A stretch of DNA of 64,000 bases from Prevotella sp. (lineage in GTDB: Bacteria; Bacteroidota; Bacteroidia; Bacteroidales; Bacteroidaceae): contig JAFZSL010000039.1 in assembly GCA_017619375.1 (NCBI GenBank), positions 1-64,000 of the forward strand. The letters are read 5' to 3'. Below are positions 55,842 through 63,273 of this stretch, piece after piece. How positions within the stretch are numbered: position 1 is the first letter of the stretch; every line of letters begins with the position of its first letter. The notes under the pieces were generated by a model. The model saw nothing but the letters and a program-made list of their open reading frames with translations, made no database searches and had not been told where the DNA came from. The translations under genes and the position numbers were made by a program.

Positions 55842-56018
55842 ATGAAGAAACAATATATCAATCCGGTTTGCAAGGTCATGACCTTGAACACGAGGCAGAA
55901 TGTACTTGACGAATTGTTTGGCAACACTTCTTTCATCCCTGTTGGCAACGTACAAGGTGACAACGAATATGAGGATGCAGTAGATGACATGTTCACCAAC
56001 AAATCCGCTTGGGAATAA
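55842..56018 (+). CDS. Small peptide gene (58 residues), related to the peptide at 58263
   Basis: Reads MKKQYINPVCKVMTLNTRQN, then an acidic middle, and ends in NKSAWE. It shares with the 63-residue product at 58263 the spacing MK[KR]-x-Y-x-x-P-x-x-[KR] at the N-terminus, Asn16 and a late KS[AV]W. It starts 49 bp past the secreted-protein gene with no terminator between, and a strong terminator follows at once, so both are probably one transcript. No signal peptide. Too short for confident homology; function unknown. Confidence 0.65.
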   Translation: MKKQYINPVCKVMTLNTRQNVLDELFGNTSFIPVGNVQGDNEYEDAVDDMFTNKSAWE

Positions 56019-56035
56019 AATTCCAAAATCTACCA

Positions 56036-56072
56036 TAAAAAGAGTGGCAGGCCTACCTGCCACTCTTTTTTT
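56036..56072 (+). terminator. Rho-independent terminator after the 58-residue peptide gene
   Basis: AAAAAGAGTGGCAGG (56037-56051) pairs exactly with 56056-56070 over a CCTA loop and runs into T7 (56066-56072). It ends 18 bp past the stop codon, supporting the peptide gene as the real end of the unit. Confidence 0.88.
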
Positions 56073-56230
56073 ATGGCAACAGCCAAGCAATAGCTTCAAC
56101 GTGCTCCCTTGCCAGAATAGGATGTTCGCTTATCGACTCAAGCCAAACCACTCCATCATCTCTGGCAGACACATTATTTAAAAAAATAAAAAAAAATTCC
56201 CATTCCAACTCTTCAACGATACATTTTTTG

Positions 56231-56238
56231 TAATTTTG
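56231..56238 (+). promoter_or_regulatory. Likely -7 box of the 608-residue protein gene
   Basis: TAATTTTG, 35 bp before the start codon; no spaced TTTG found in the A-rich sequence upstream. Confidence 0.45.
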
Positions 56239-56273
56239 CACGAAAATCGGCTTTAGAATACAATTATTGCAAA

Positions 56274-58100
56274 ATGAAGAGAATATTAGCAACCCTCCTT
56301 ACGCTTGTGGGTACTTTCACCATGCTTCACGCCATTGGTCCTACATTTTTTTATAAATACTCAGTAGAGCCTGTTCCCGTAGGTGCTGGCTTGGTTTATG
56401 TGGCAGACGAGGACATGGATGTAGAGAACATTCCTTGGAAGTCATCCTGGTACAGGACAGTCACCTTTAGCAAAAAGATACAAGTCCAGCAAGAAGCCAC
56501 CACCGTGACTTCATTCCTTTATGCCAAGCCGTTGGACGGTTATATTTTCAGCCATTGGACGAAGAAGAACAACAACGGCAGTGAAACAGTGTTCAGTTAC
56601 ACGGCAAACACCACCGATTTGGTGACCGTAACAACCACGACTGATGCAACAGCCAAACTGACGGAATACAAGGCTTATTTTGTGGAAAAGGGTTTGGTAT
56701 ATCCAGAATCTTCTGACGAATCCATAGGTTCTGTGACGATAGACAATCCGAGCAACAAAATCGGAGACAGAGTGACGCTCACCGCCTTCCCCGACCATCT
56801 GAACGGAAAATTCCTTGGCTGGCGTCGCAACAACTCCAGCCAACTCATCAATGCCAACCCTTACAACTTCAAGGTCACCAACTCCAACAAAGGCACCTAC
56901 ACGGCAGTGTTTGAAGAGCGTGGCATAAAGACCAACGGCATCTACATCTATCTGGAAAACGTCAGATCAGGCAAATACCTTGGTGTGACGGGCACTTCAG
57001 AGGACAGCATCACCGAGGAGCAGCGAAATTTCTACAATTCTATGATGCTTGTAGACAAGAACCACAGGAAAAGCCATTCACTCCCTTCACTCGTGCTCAA
57101 GGTCAAGGGCACTCCCACCGGAACGGGTGGTTTGAGAAGCGTGGACATCCAAGGCCAGGGGGTCTCCACCTATGACATCAGCAACTTGAAGTTCAGAGTG
57201 GAGAAATACGACACCCTCGATTATTACATCTATGGTTCGGCACAGGGAGCCACCGGCTACCTGAAAGACAACGCCGATAATACCACCTACGGAGAGATGG
57301 AATTGATAGGTACCATCCGCTATCCCAACCTCTACAACCGTCCAAACGAAAGCACATCTTACAGGTGGAGATTCCACCATATCGACGAGGAACATCTCAA
57401 TGACAATTACTTTGGTGCCCTCCCCTCTCCGAACACCACCAAGAACGGGAAATATTACACCACCATGTATACTGCCTTCCCTTACCAATGCATGGACCAA
57501 GTGAAGGCCTACATCGTGGACCAAATACTTGACGACGGCAGCATTCACATGGTGGAAATCTCCGACGGCATCGTCCCTGCCTATACGGCAGTCATCTTGG
57601 AATGCACCTCGACCGAAGCCATCGGCAACCGCCTTCTTCCTCTTGTCACCGACCCCGAGCCACTCACATCCACCAACCTTCTCAAAGGTGAGATATGGCT
57701 TCACAACGGCGAGGAGGACGAGTCAACCTACCGCACGCGCTTCGACCCATCCACCATGCGTGTCCTCAGCGATGACAAATTCGCTTTCGTGGCCGTGAAC
57801 AACAAGGACGACGCCCATGACAACGTGACATTGGAATACATCGCCAACAACACTTGCTACCTGGACATCACAGGCAAGGATGTGCCAGAAGAAATGGAAA
57901 TATCCACCACTTCCGGCAATGGTTTGAAGGGCGATGTGAACAATGACGGCATTGTGGACATCGTGGATGTGTTGACCACAGTCAACGTGATCGTGAAGAA
58001 AAAAGTGTCCGTGTTCATATTTGAGAACGGCGACATCAACAAAGACGGCATCATCGATGTGGTGGATTTGATGGAAATCGTATACATCACATTGCACTAA
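56274..58100 (+). CDS. Secreted protein with bacterial-repeat-like domain and C-terminal dockerin-like pair
   Basis: The 608-residue product has a signal peptide (MKRILATLLTLVGTFTMLHA). Residues about 30-215 look like a beta-strand surface repeat domain (GYIFSHWTKKNNN, GKFLGWRRNNSSQ, KGTYTAVFEERG, as in InlB_B/List-Bact-type repeats). Residues about 392-450 match the module of the neighbour at 54017 (GKYYTTMYTAFP, VPAYTAVILECTS). The last 58 residues have two calcium loops (GDVNNDGIVDIVDVLTTVN, GDINKDGIIDVVDLMEIVY) of dockerin type I form, as in the 1089-residue protein. No catalytic motif seen. Function unknown; surface binding is the best guess. Confidence 0.82.
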   Translation: MKRILATLLTLVGTFTMLHAIGPTFFYKYSVEPVPVGAGLVYVADEDMDVENIPWKSSWYRTVTFSKKIQVQQEATTVTSFLYAKPLDGYIFSHWTKKNNNGSETVFSYTANTTDLVTVTTTTDATAKLTEYKAYFVEKGLVYPESSDESIGSVTIDNPSNKIGDRVTLTAFPDHLNGKFLGWRRNNSSQLINANPYNFKVTNSNKGTYTAVFEERGIKTNGIYIYLENVRSGKYLGVTGTSEDSITEEQRNFYNSMMLVDKNHRKSHSLPSLVLKVKGTPTGTGGLRSVDIQGQGVSTYDISNLKFRVEKYDTLDYYIYGSAQGATGYLKDNADNTTYGEMELIGTIRYPNLYNRPNESTSYRWRFHHIDEEHLNDNYFGALPSPNTTKNGKYYTTMYTAFPYQCMDQVKAYIVDQILDDGSIHMVEISDGIVPAYTAVILECTSTEAIGNRLLPLVTDPEPLTSTNLLKGEIWLHNGEEDESTYRTRFDPSTMRVLSDDKFAFVAVNNKDDAHDNVTLEYIANNTCYLDITGKDVPEEMEISTTSGNGLKGDVNNDGIVDIVDVLTTVNVIVKKKVSVFIFENGDINKDGIIDVVDLMEIVYITLH

Positions 58101-58143
58101 ATCCAGAGAAAATACAAATTAGCGAAAAAAAAGGAGCGTTTTT

Positions 58144-58175
58144 TTTGTAGCAAAGATATATTTTTTATAAATTTG
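58144..58175 (+). promoter_or_regulatory. Promoter of the 63-residue peptide gene
   Basis: TTTG (58144-58147), a 20-nt spacer and TAAATTTG (58168-58175). The peptide thus has a consensus promoter of its own, with a leader of about 85 nt. Confidence 0.7.
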
Positions 58176-58262
58176 CATCGATTTAGTAAGAATAACGTGA
58201 CAACCGCTATTGGTAAACGAGTGATTTGACACATAAAAACAACTATAATAAACAATTGCATC

Positions 58263-58454
58263 ATGAAAAGAATTTATTCCAAGCCTGAAGCAAGATTCGT
58301 AGACATCAATCTCATCGACACCATCATGGAGCCTCCTGGACCACTTCCACATTCAGGAGAAGAAAGCAATGTCAGAGTATGGGATGAAAACGCTGACGGC
58401 CAGCTCCCCACAGGCAAGAGCGTATGGGGCGATGCTGAAGAAGAAGAAAAATAA
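58263..58454 (+). CDS. Small peptide gene (63 residues), related to the peptide at 55842
   Basis: Reads MKRIYSKPEARFVDINLIDT, then a Pro/Gly/Glu stretch, and ends GKSVWGDAEEEEK. Shared features with the peptide at 55842 are the N-terminal K, [KR], Tyr5, Pro8, [KR]11 pattern and the late KS[AV]W motif, while the middle differs. It has no signal peptide and is acidic overall. It has its own promoter and a terminator directly after. Function unknown. Confidence 0.7.
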   Translation: MKRIYSKPEARFVDINLIDTIMEPPGPLPHSGEESNVRVWDENADGQLPTGKSVWGDAEEEEK

Positions 58455-58465
58455 AAGGGAACAGC

Positions 58466-58510
58466 ATTGAATGGTGGCAGGCATTCCTTGTCACCATTCA
58501 ATCCTTTTTA
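58466..58510. terminator. Bidirectional terminator overlapping the menE stop codon
   Basis: ATTGAATGGTG (58466-58476) pairs with CACCATTCAAT (58492-58502) over a 15-nt loop; T5 follows at 58505-58509, and the other side is A-rich. The right arm contains the last codons of menE on the minus strand. Confidence 0.8.
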
Positions 58511-59459
58511 TTCTGATTGGCTTTCCCGTTTCTGTCATAGGCAATTGCTTGACAAAAACGGTCTTTTTAGGTTTCCAGTAAAGAGGGAGGATATTGTCTA
58601 CAATACCTTCTATTTCTTTATATGGTTCCCCTTCTACAACAAGGACCAGGATTTCCCCGAATTTCTCATCTTTTTCCTTGGCGATGAGGAAAGGTTGCCG
58701 TAGATGCGGAAGCAGCAATTCCTCCACTTTCTCCAATTGTATTTTCAATCCTCCACAACAAGCCACGTTGTCCACTCTCCCCACCACCTTGAACCGTTTT
58801 CTATCAGGGTGCATCTCAACTATGTCGCGGGTGGTCAGGATTTCTTCACAAACCTGAGGTGCATTCACCACCAAGCAGTTGTCATTGTTCACCGACAGTT
58901 CCACTCCCGGCATGGGTTCAAACCATGGGGAGGCGTCCTCCCCGTTGACCTTTCTCATGGCGACATGTGAGAGCGTCTCCGTCATGCCATACGTTGCCCA
59001 AACATGGTTGGGGAAAAGGCGCAGCTCCTTCTCCAATCTTTCATCCAAAGGTCCTCCTCCTATGAGCAGGTGCCTCACCTGCATCAACTTCACTTTCTCC
59101 TCGGCGACCTGCAAGGTGTTGTACACTTGCAAGGGCACCATTGCAGCCAAATCGAAGTGCAAGTGCCTAACGGCTTCATCCGCCATAGGATGTCCCGTGG
59201 GTTCCATCTCCACAAGCCTCAACCCTCTCACCAATGCCCTGACGGCCATCATCTTGCCAGCGATGTAGTCAAGAGACATGCAAAGCAGTGCCGTGTCTCC
59301 TTCCTTGAGGCAGAGAAAATCGCAGGTCATCTTTGCACTGGCCACCATCCTTCTCTTCTCCACGAGCAAAGATTTCGGCGGTCCTGTGGATCCGCTGGTA
59401 TGCACCACCAAGGTGTCGTATCCATCGTTCCACACCTTGTAGAAATCAGACAGTGTCAT
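58491..59459 (-). CDS. menE: o-Succinylbenzoate-CoA ligase
   Basis: Activates o-succinylbenzoate with CoA in menaquinone synthesis. The ATG at 59459 (MTLSDFYKVWNDGYDTLVVH) is chosen over an in-frame upstream start because it sits 14 bp inside the menC end and the longer version adds 38 unrelated residues. The 322-residue protein is short for an acyl-adenylate enzyme but has the core marks: TSGSTGPPKSLLVEK (phosphate loop), ATYGMTETLSHVA, GRVDNVACCGGLKIQLEKVE and the late lysine in MTETGKPIRIK. Last gene of the men operon. Confidence 0.92.
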   Translation of the reverse strand: MTLSDFYKVWNDGYDTLVVHTSGSTGPPKSLLVEKRRMVASAKMTCDFLCLKEGDTALLCMSLDYIAGKMMAVRALVRGLRLVEMEPTGHPMADEAVRHLHFDLAAMVPLQVYNTLQVAEEKVKLMQVRHLLIGGGPLDERLEKELRLFPNHVWATYGMTETLSHVAMRKVNGEDASPWFEPMPGVELSVNNDNCLVVNAPQVCEEILTTRDIVEMHPDRKRFKVVGRVDNVACCGGLKIQLEKVEELLLPHLRQPFLIAKEKDEKFGEILVLVVEGEPYKEIEGIVDNILPLYWKPKKTVFVKQLPMTETGKPIRIKRIEW

Positions 59460-60492
59460 GTGCTTTCCTTCTGTAGTATAGTTCGTCGCCCACCACTTCC
59501 AAAGGCGCATCCACGTTGTCGGTGAAGAGTTGACCTGTCCCCAATCCTTGCGGCATGGGTGCGGGACACCCATAGATGTGAGCTGCCAGCTGAGCGATGG
59601 CAGAGAGTCCCACGTTGCTCTCCAATGCAGAAGTCATCCAAGAGCCAATGCCTCTTTTCTCAGCCAAGGCGACCCATTCGCTCGTCCCGGCCATCCCCCC
59701 ATGCAACGAGGGTTTCAAGATGATGTAAGCCGGTTTGATGACATCCAGCAAATCCTCCTTCATCTGCGTGATGTTCACCCCGATCAATTCTTCGTCGAGG
59801 GCGATGGGAATGGGCGACCTGGCACACACATCAGCCATTTCGTTCCATTGCCCTTGCCTGATGGGTTGCTCGATGGAATGGATGTCGAATGCCGCCAACC
59901 TCTGCAGCTTACCAAGAGCCTCGGCAGTTTCAAACGCTCCGTTGGCATCAAGTCTCAACTGAATGTATTCCGAAGAGAAACGCTGCCTGATGCGCCTCAT
60001 CAGGTCAATTTCGCTCTCAAAATCGATGGCACCGATTTTGAGTTTCACGCATCGGAAGCCCTTTTCCATCTTCTCCTCCATCCTCTCGAGCATCTCATGG
60101 TAGTCGCCCATCCACACCAGTCCATTGATGGGAATGCCCACCTCACCTCTTGTGAACGGCGTGTCGAAGATGATGTCGGAGGACGCCTGCTGCCGCAAGA
60201 GCGCCGTCTCCAAACCAAACCTCATGGAAGGATAGGGCAACAAGAGCCCATGGTCGATATCGCCTCTACGCTCCACCATCCTGCACATCTCACGCAGGAC
60301 ATCTCCATAGTCAGGTAAGTCGTCGCAACTCAATTGCGGCAAAGGCGCACATTCTCCCACTCCGACGGCCCCGGGGTCGTCGGGGTCGGTGGCCGTCACC
60401 ATCCAGGAATGCCTTGTGGTATACACTCCCCTTGATGTGCCGGCAGGCACCTTGAAATGGAAAGTGCGTTCCGATACAGTCAGTTTCAACAT
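59446..60492 (-). CDS. menC: o-Succinylbenzoate synthase
   Basis: Dehydrates SHCHC to o-succinylbenzoate; enolase superfamily. The start at 60492 (MLKLTVSERTFHFKVPAGTS) gives 348 residues and lies 16 bp past menB; the longer open frame adds 55 residues that overlap menB. Marks: KLKIGAIDFESEIDLMR (catalytic Lys), LRLDANGAF and SIEQPIRQG (metal ligands Asp and Glu), ALDEELIG, and KPSLHGGMAGTSEW. The C-terminal SNVGLSAIAQLAA is also typical. Its end overlaps menE by 14 bp. Confidence 0.93.
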   Translation of the reverse strand: MLKLTVSERTFHFKVPAGTSRGVYTTRHSWMVTATDPDDPGAVGVGECAPLPQLSCDDLPDYGDVLREMCRMVERRGDIDHGLLLPYPSMRFGLETALLRQQASSDIIFDTPFTRGEVGIPINGLVWMGDYHEMLERMEEKMEKGFRCVKLKIGAIDFESEIDLMRRIRQRFSSEYIQLRLDANGAFETAEALGKLQRLAAFDIHSIEQPIRQGQWNEMADVCARSPIPIALDEELIGVNITQMKEDLLDVIKPAYIILKPSLHGGMAGTSEWVALAEKRGIGSWMTSALESNVGLSAIAQLAAHIYGCPAPMPQGLGTGQLFTDNVDAPLEVVGDELYYRRKAHDTV

Positions 60493-60508
60493 ATGTCGTT
60501 TGATTTTT

Positions 60509-61330
60509 TCAAGGCAGTTTGGGATATTTCTTGAAGTCAGGCTTGCGTTTCTCCAGGAACGCCTTTCCCCCTTCCTGCGCCTCGTCAAGGAAATAATAGA
60601 GCATGGTGCAGTCTCCTGCAAGTTCCTGTATTCCAGCCTGTCCGTCCAGTTCGGCATTGAGTCCCGCCTTGATCATGCGCAGGGCCAGCGGACTTCTCTC
60701 CATCATCGTTTCCGCCCACTCCACGCATTCGTCCTCCAACCGTTCGAGGGGTACGACCTTGTTGACCATACCCATTCTCTCCGCTTCCTGGGCAGAATAT
60801 TGCCGGCATAGGAACCAAATCTCCCGTGCCTTTTTCTGTCCCACGATCCTGGCGAGATAGGACGAACCGAATCCGGCATCGAACGAGCCCACTTTGGGGC
60901 CAGTCTGCCCGAAAATGGCGTTTTCGCTGGCGATGGTGAGGTCACAGACAAGATGCAGCACATGCCCTCCCCCGATGGCATAACCGTTCACCATGGCGAT
61001 GACAGGTTTGGGCAATCTTCTTATCTGCATCTGCACGTCAAGGACACTCAGCCTTGGCACACCTTCCTCATCCACATATCCTCCCCTCCCCTTCACGTGC
61101 ATGTCGCCACCGGCGCAGAAAGCCTTGTCGCCAGCCCCGGTAAGGATGACGACGCAGATGTCTTGCGCCTCGCGGCAGTATGCAAACGCCTGTGAGAGTT
61201 CCAATGTGGTCTTTGGGGTGAAAGCGTTACGATAACGCGGTCTGTTGATGGTGATTTTTGCAATCCCATTGTATTCTTCGAAGAGGATTTCCTCGAAATC
61301 CCTTATCTTCGTCCATTGTCTTTTTGGCAT
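60509..61330 (-). CDS. menB: 1,4-Dihydroxy-2-naphthoyl-CoA synthase
   Basis: Ring closure of o-succinylbenzoyl-CoA; crotonase family. The 273-residue protein has the naphthoate synthase marks: [14 protein letters not shown] (near 30), [20 protein letters not shown] (oxyanion loop, near 65-85), [20 protein letters not shown] (near 113-132), [21 protein letters not shown] and [19 protein letters not shown]. It is in the men operon but is separated from menD by 174 bp containing an 11-bp repeat array. Confidence 0.96.
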   Translation of the reverse strand: MPKRQWTKIRDFEEILFEEYNGIAKITINRPRYRNAFTPKTTLELSQAFAYCREAQDICVVILTGAGDKAFCAGGDMHVKGRGGYVDEEGVPRLSVLDVQMQIRRLPKPVIAMVNGYAIGGGHVLHLVCDLTIASENAIFGQTGPKVGSFDAGFGSSYLARIVGQKKAREIWFLCRQYSAQEAERMGMVNKVVPLERLEDECVEWAETMMERSPLALRMIKAGLNAELDGQAGIQELAGDCTMLYYFLDEAQEGGKAFLEKRKPDFKKYPKLP

Positions 61331-61370
61331 ATGATAGAAGTATTAAAGTTTTCACATTCGCTCTACTTTC

Positions 61371-61432
61371 TGGAGTTGAAAAGGAGAAAAAAGGAGTTGA
61401 AAGGGAGATAAAGAGACAACTGTTCGCATTTA
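61371..61432 (+). repeat. 11-bp repeat array, site D, inside the men operon
   Basis: GGAGTTGAAAA, GGAGAAAAAA, GGAGTTGAAAG and GGAGATAAAGA are followed by GACAACTGTTCGC, a variant of the terminal motif at sites A-C. It lies between menD and menB. The remaining menD-menB gap has no recognisable promoter. Confidence 0.65.
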
Positions 61433-61504
61433 CTGCCTTTTTTGCTTCACTTTTTTCACGCCTTATTCATTCTTATTTGCGAAAGTAGAGTAAGTATATT
61501 GATA

Positions 61505-63259
61505 TTATGTTCTTTTCCTTGCAAACAGATTGAAGTAGTCGGCCAGCGCCTTTGCATCGTCGTCAGCATCGGTGAACACCTCCAACAGCAAAGGCCTTTG
61601 CCTTTCCTCGACGAGCAAAGCCACTATGCCCATCTTCGCCTCCTCCATGTTGACAGCCTTGAGGTATCCTACGTCGTTTTGCTCGCATATGCCCCTTGCC
61701 GTGGCTTGATGCTGCCCCATGACCAGCTTGTCACGCGCTCCGCTTTGCTCCAATCCTGGCAATGAAAGGAAGATGCCTCCCTTTCCGTTGTTGAGCAGCA
61801 GGATGCGCAAGTTTCCCCTTAGGTTCTGGTTCCACAATGCGTTCTGGTCGTAAAAGAAGCTCAGGTCACCGATGACGCAGAACACCATGTTGTCACTTAC
61901 GACAGAAAAGCCCGCAGCAGTTGACAACGAACCTTCTATGCCGTTCACTCCCCGGTTGCACCAGACAGGATGCCAGGCATGGATGTTGGCCAGCCTGACG
62001 GCCGCACTATTGGCATAATGCACATCAAAACCATATTCCATATCCTCCAGCTGCTGTTCAAAATATTCCACCACCGCCATTTGCGAATACACCGGAAGGT
62101 ATTCATCTGCCATGTCACGCACCTTCTGGAAAGTCTCACGCCATAAAAAACTGAAAGCCAATGACTTTGGAGGAGACGGAAGGGCGTAATCGGAGGAATC
62201 GGAAAGGCCAGAATAGTCGGAGGAATCGGAATGGTCGTTTTTTTCAAGATAATGCAAGAAGCTTTCCAGGTTGCCGGTGAACAGATGGTCAAGGTGCATG
62301 GTCACATCCCTAACCATGCCGTCCGGACAGACCATGCAAACGAGGGCGTTTTCCGACACCTTCCTCAAGAAACGTTTCAACCTCTTGCTCACGAGCGTTC
62401 CTCCGAAATAGACGATGGTGTCGGGCCGATATCGCTTGTCGTCGCCAATGAGCGACAAGGCCTCTTCCACGGGAACAGGACCTGTGGGCAGGCAGGCAAG
62501 GCTCTCTGCCACGATGACGGCACGTCCCAAGAGGCTTTCTGGTTTTCTCACAAACGACTCCCATTGTCCGACGGCTTCATTTTGCCCCACGACCACCATC
62601 AGGCGTTCCGCCTTCCCCATCATTTCGGCGAGTAGTCGGTAATCACCCTCTTGAGTGCCGGCGTGCTTTCTTATCACCCGTTCCTCCGGCAGTTGTGGCG
62701 AGGTGAAGGAGAAAAGAGGTTCATCTATGGGAACGTTGATATGGACAGGTCCTTTGACTGCATTGGAATCCCATTTGTTCCTCCCCCCGGTCTCCATCAA
62801 GGCCTCGTTGACCAGGCGGTTGCAATACCAGCGTTCCTCCTCCTTGTCCACATAGAGGGGAAGCGCCACCGCTTTCCTCACCCATGCCTGCAAAGCATCA
62901 TCCTGAGGCAATGTCTGTCCGTCAAGTTGCCCTATCCATCTTTTCGGTCTGTCGGCGGAAACCACCACCAGCGGCACTTGTTGGTAAAACGCCTCTGCCA
63001 CGGCAGGAACCAGGTTGAGCAAAGCCGTCCCCGATGTGACACACACGACGACAGGCTCCCCTGTCGCCAGTGCCATGCCAAGAGCATAGAATCCGGCACT
63101 TCTCTCATCGGTAACGGGATGGCAGCTGATGGCGGGTGTCTCGTTGAGGTTGTGCACTATCGGGGCGTTTCTACTTCCCGGACACACCACGGCGTGATGT
63201 ATGCCGTGCTCCACGAGCAATGCGGTCAGGATGTTGACATTTTCCTTGTCGGCGTACAT
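61505..63259 (-). CDS. menD: SEPHCHC synthase (menaquinone pathway, thiamine diphosphate enzyme)
   Basis: Joins isochorismate and 2-oxoglutarate. The ATG at 63259 (MYADKENVNILTALLVEHGI) starts the conserved N-terminus 14 bp past menF; the longer frame adds 42 residues overlapping menF. The 584-residue protein shows VVCPGSRNAPIVHNL (near 24-38), DERSAGFYALGMALATGEPV, TSGTALLNLVPAV, and the C-terminal cofactor domain (NRGVNGIEGSLSTAAGF, VIGDLSFFYDQNALWN, LRILLLNNGKGGIF). An insert at about 342-360, rich in Ser-Asp (SDSSDYSGLSDSSDY), is coded by a 9-bp repeat array and lies in the linker before SLAFSFLWRETFQ. Confidence 0.94.
   Translation of the reverse strand: MYADKENVNILTALLVEHGIHHAVVCPGSRNAPIVHNLNETPAISCHPVTDERSAGFYALGMALATGEPVVVCVTSGTALLNLVPAVAEAFYQQVPLVVVSADRPKRWIGQLDGQTLPQDDALQAWVRKAVALPLYVDKEEERWYCNRLVNEALMETGGRNKWDSNAVKGPVHINVPIDEPLFSFTSPQLPEERVIRKHAGTQEGDYRLLAEMMGKAERLMVVVGQNEAVGQWESFVRKPESLLGRAVIVAESLACLPTGPVPVEEALSLIGDDKRYRPDTIVYFGGTLVSKRLKRFLRKVSENALVCMVCPDGMVRDVTMHLDHLFTGNLESFLHYLEKNDHSDSSDYSGLSDSSDYALPSPPKSLAFSFLWRETFQKVRDMADEYLPVYSQMAVVEYFEQQLEDMEYGFDVHYANSAAVRLANIHAWHPVWCNRGVNGIEGSLSTAAGFSVVSDNMVFCVIGDLSFFYDQNALWNQNLRGNLRILLLNNGKGGIFLSLPGLEQSGARDKLVMGQHQATARGICEQNDVGYLKAVNMEEAKMGIVALLVEERQRPLLLEVFTDADDDAKALADYFNLFARKRT
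62182..62235 (+). repeat. 9-bp repeat array inside menD
   Basis: Six 9-nt units: GGGCGTAAT, CGGAGGAAT, CGGAAAGGC, CAGAATAGT, CGGAGGAAT, CGGAATGGT. Because 9 is a multiple of 3, it stays in frame and codes for repeating Ser-Asp-x triplets on the minus strand. Confidence 0.85.
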
Positions 63260-63273
63260 ATTGATGTCGGATA

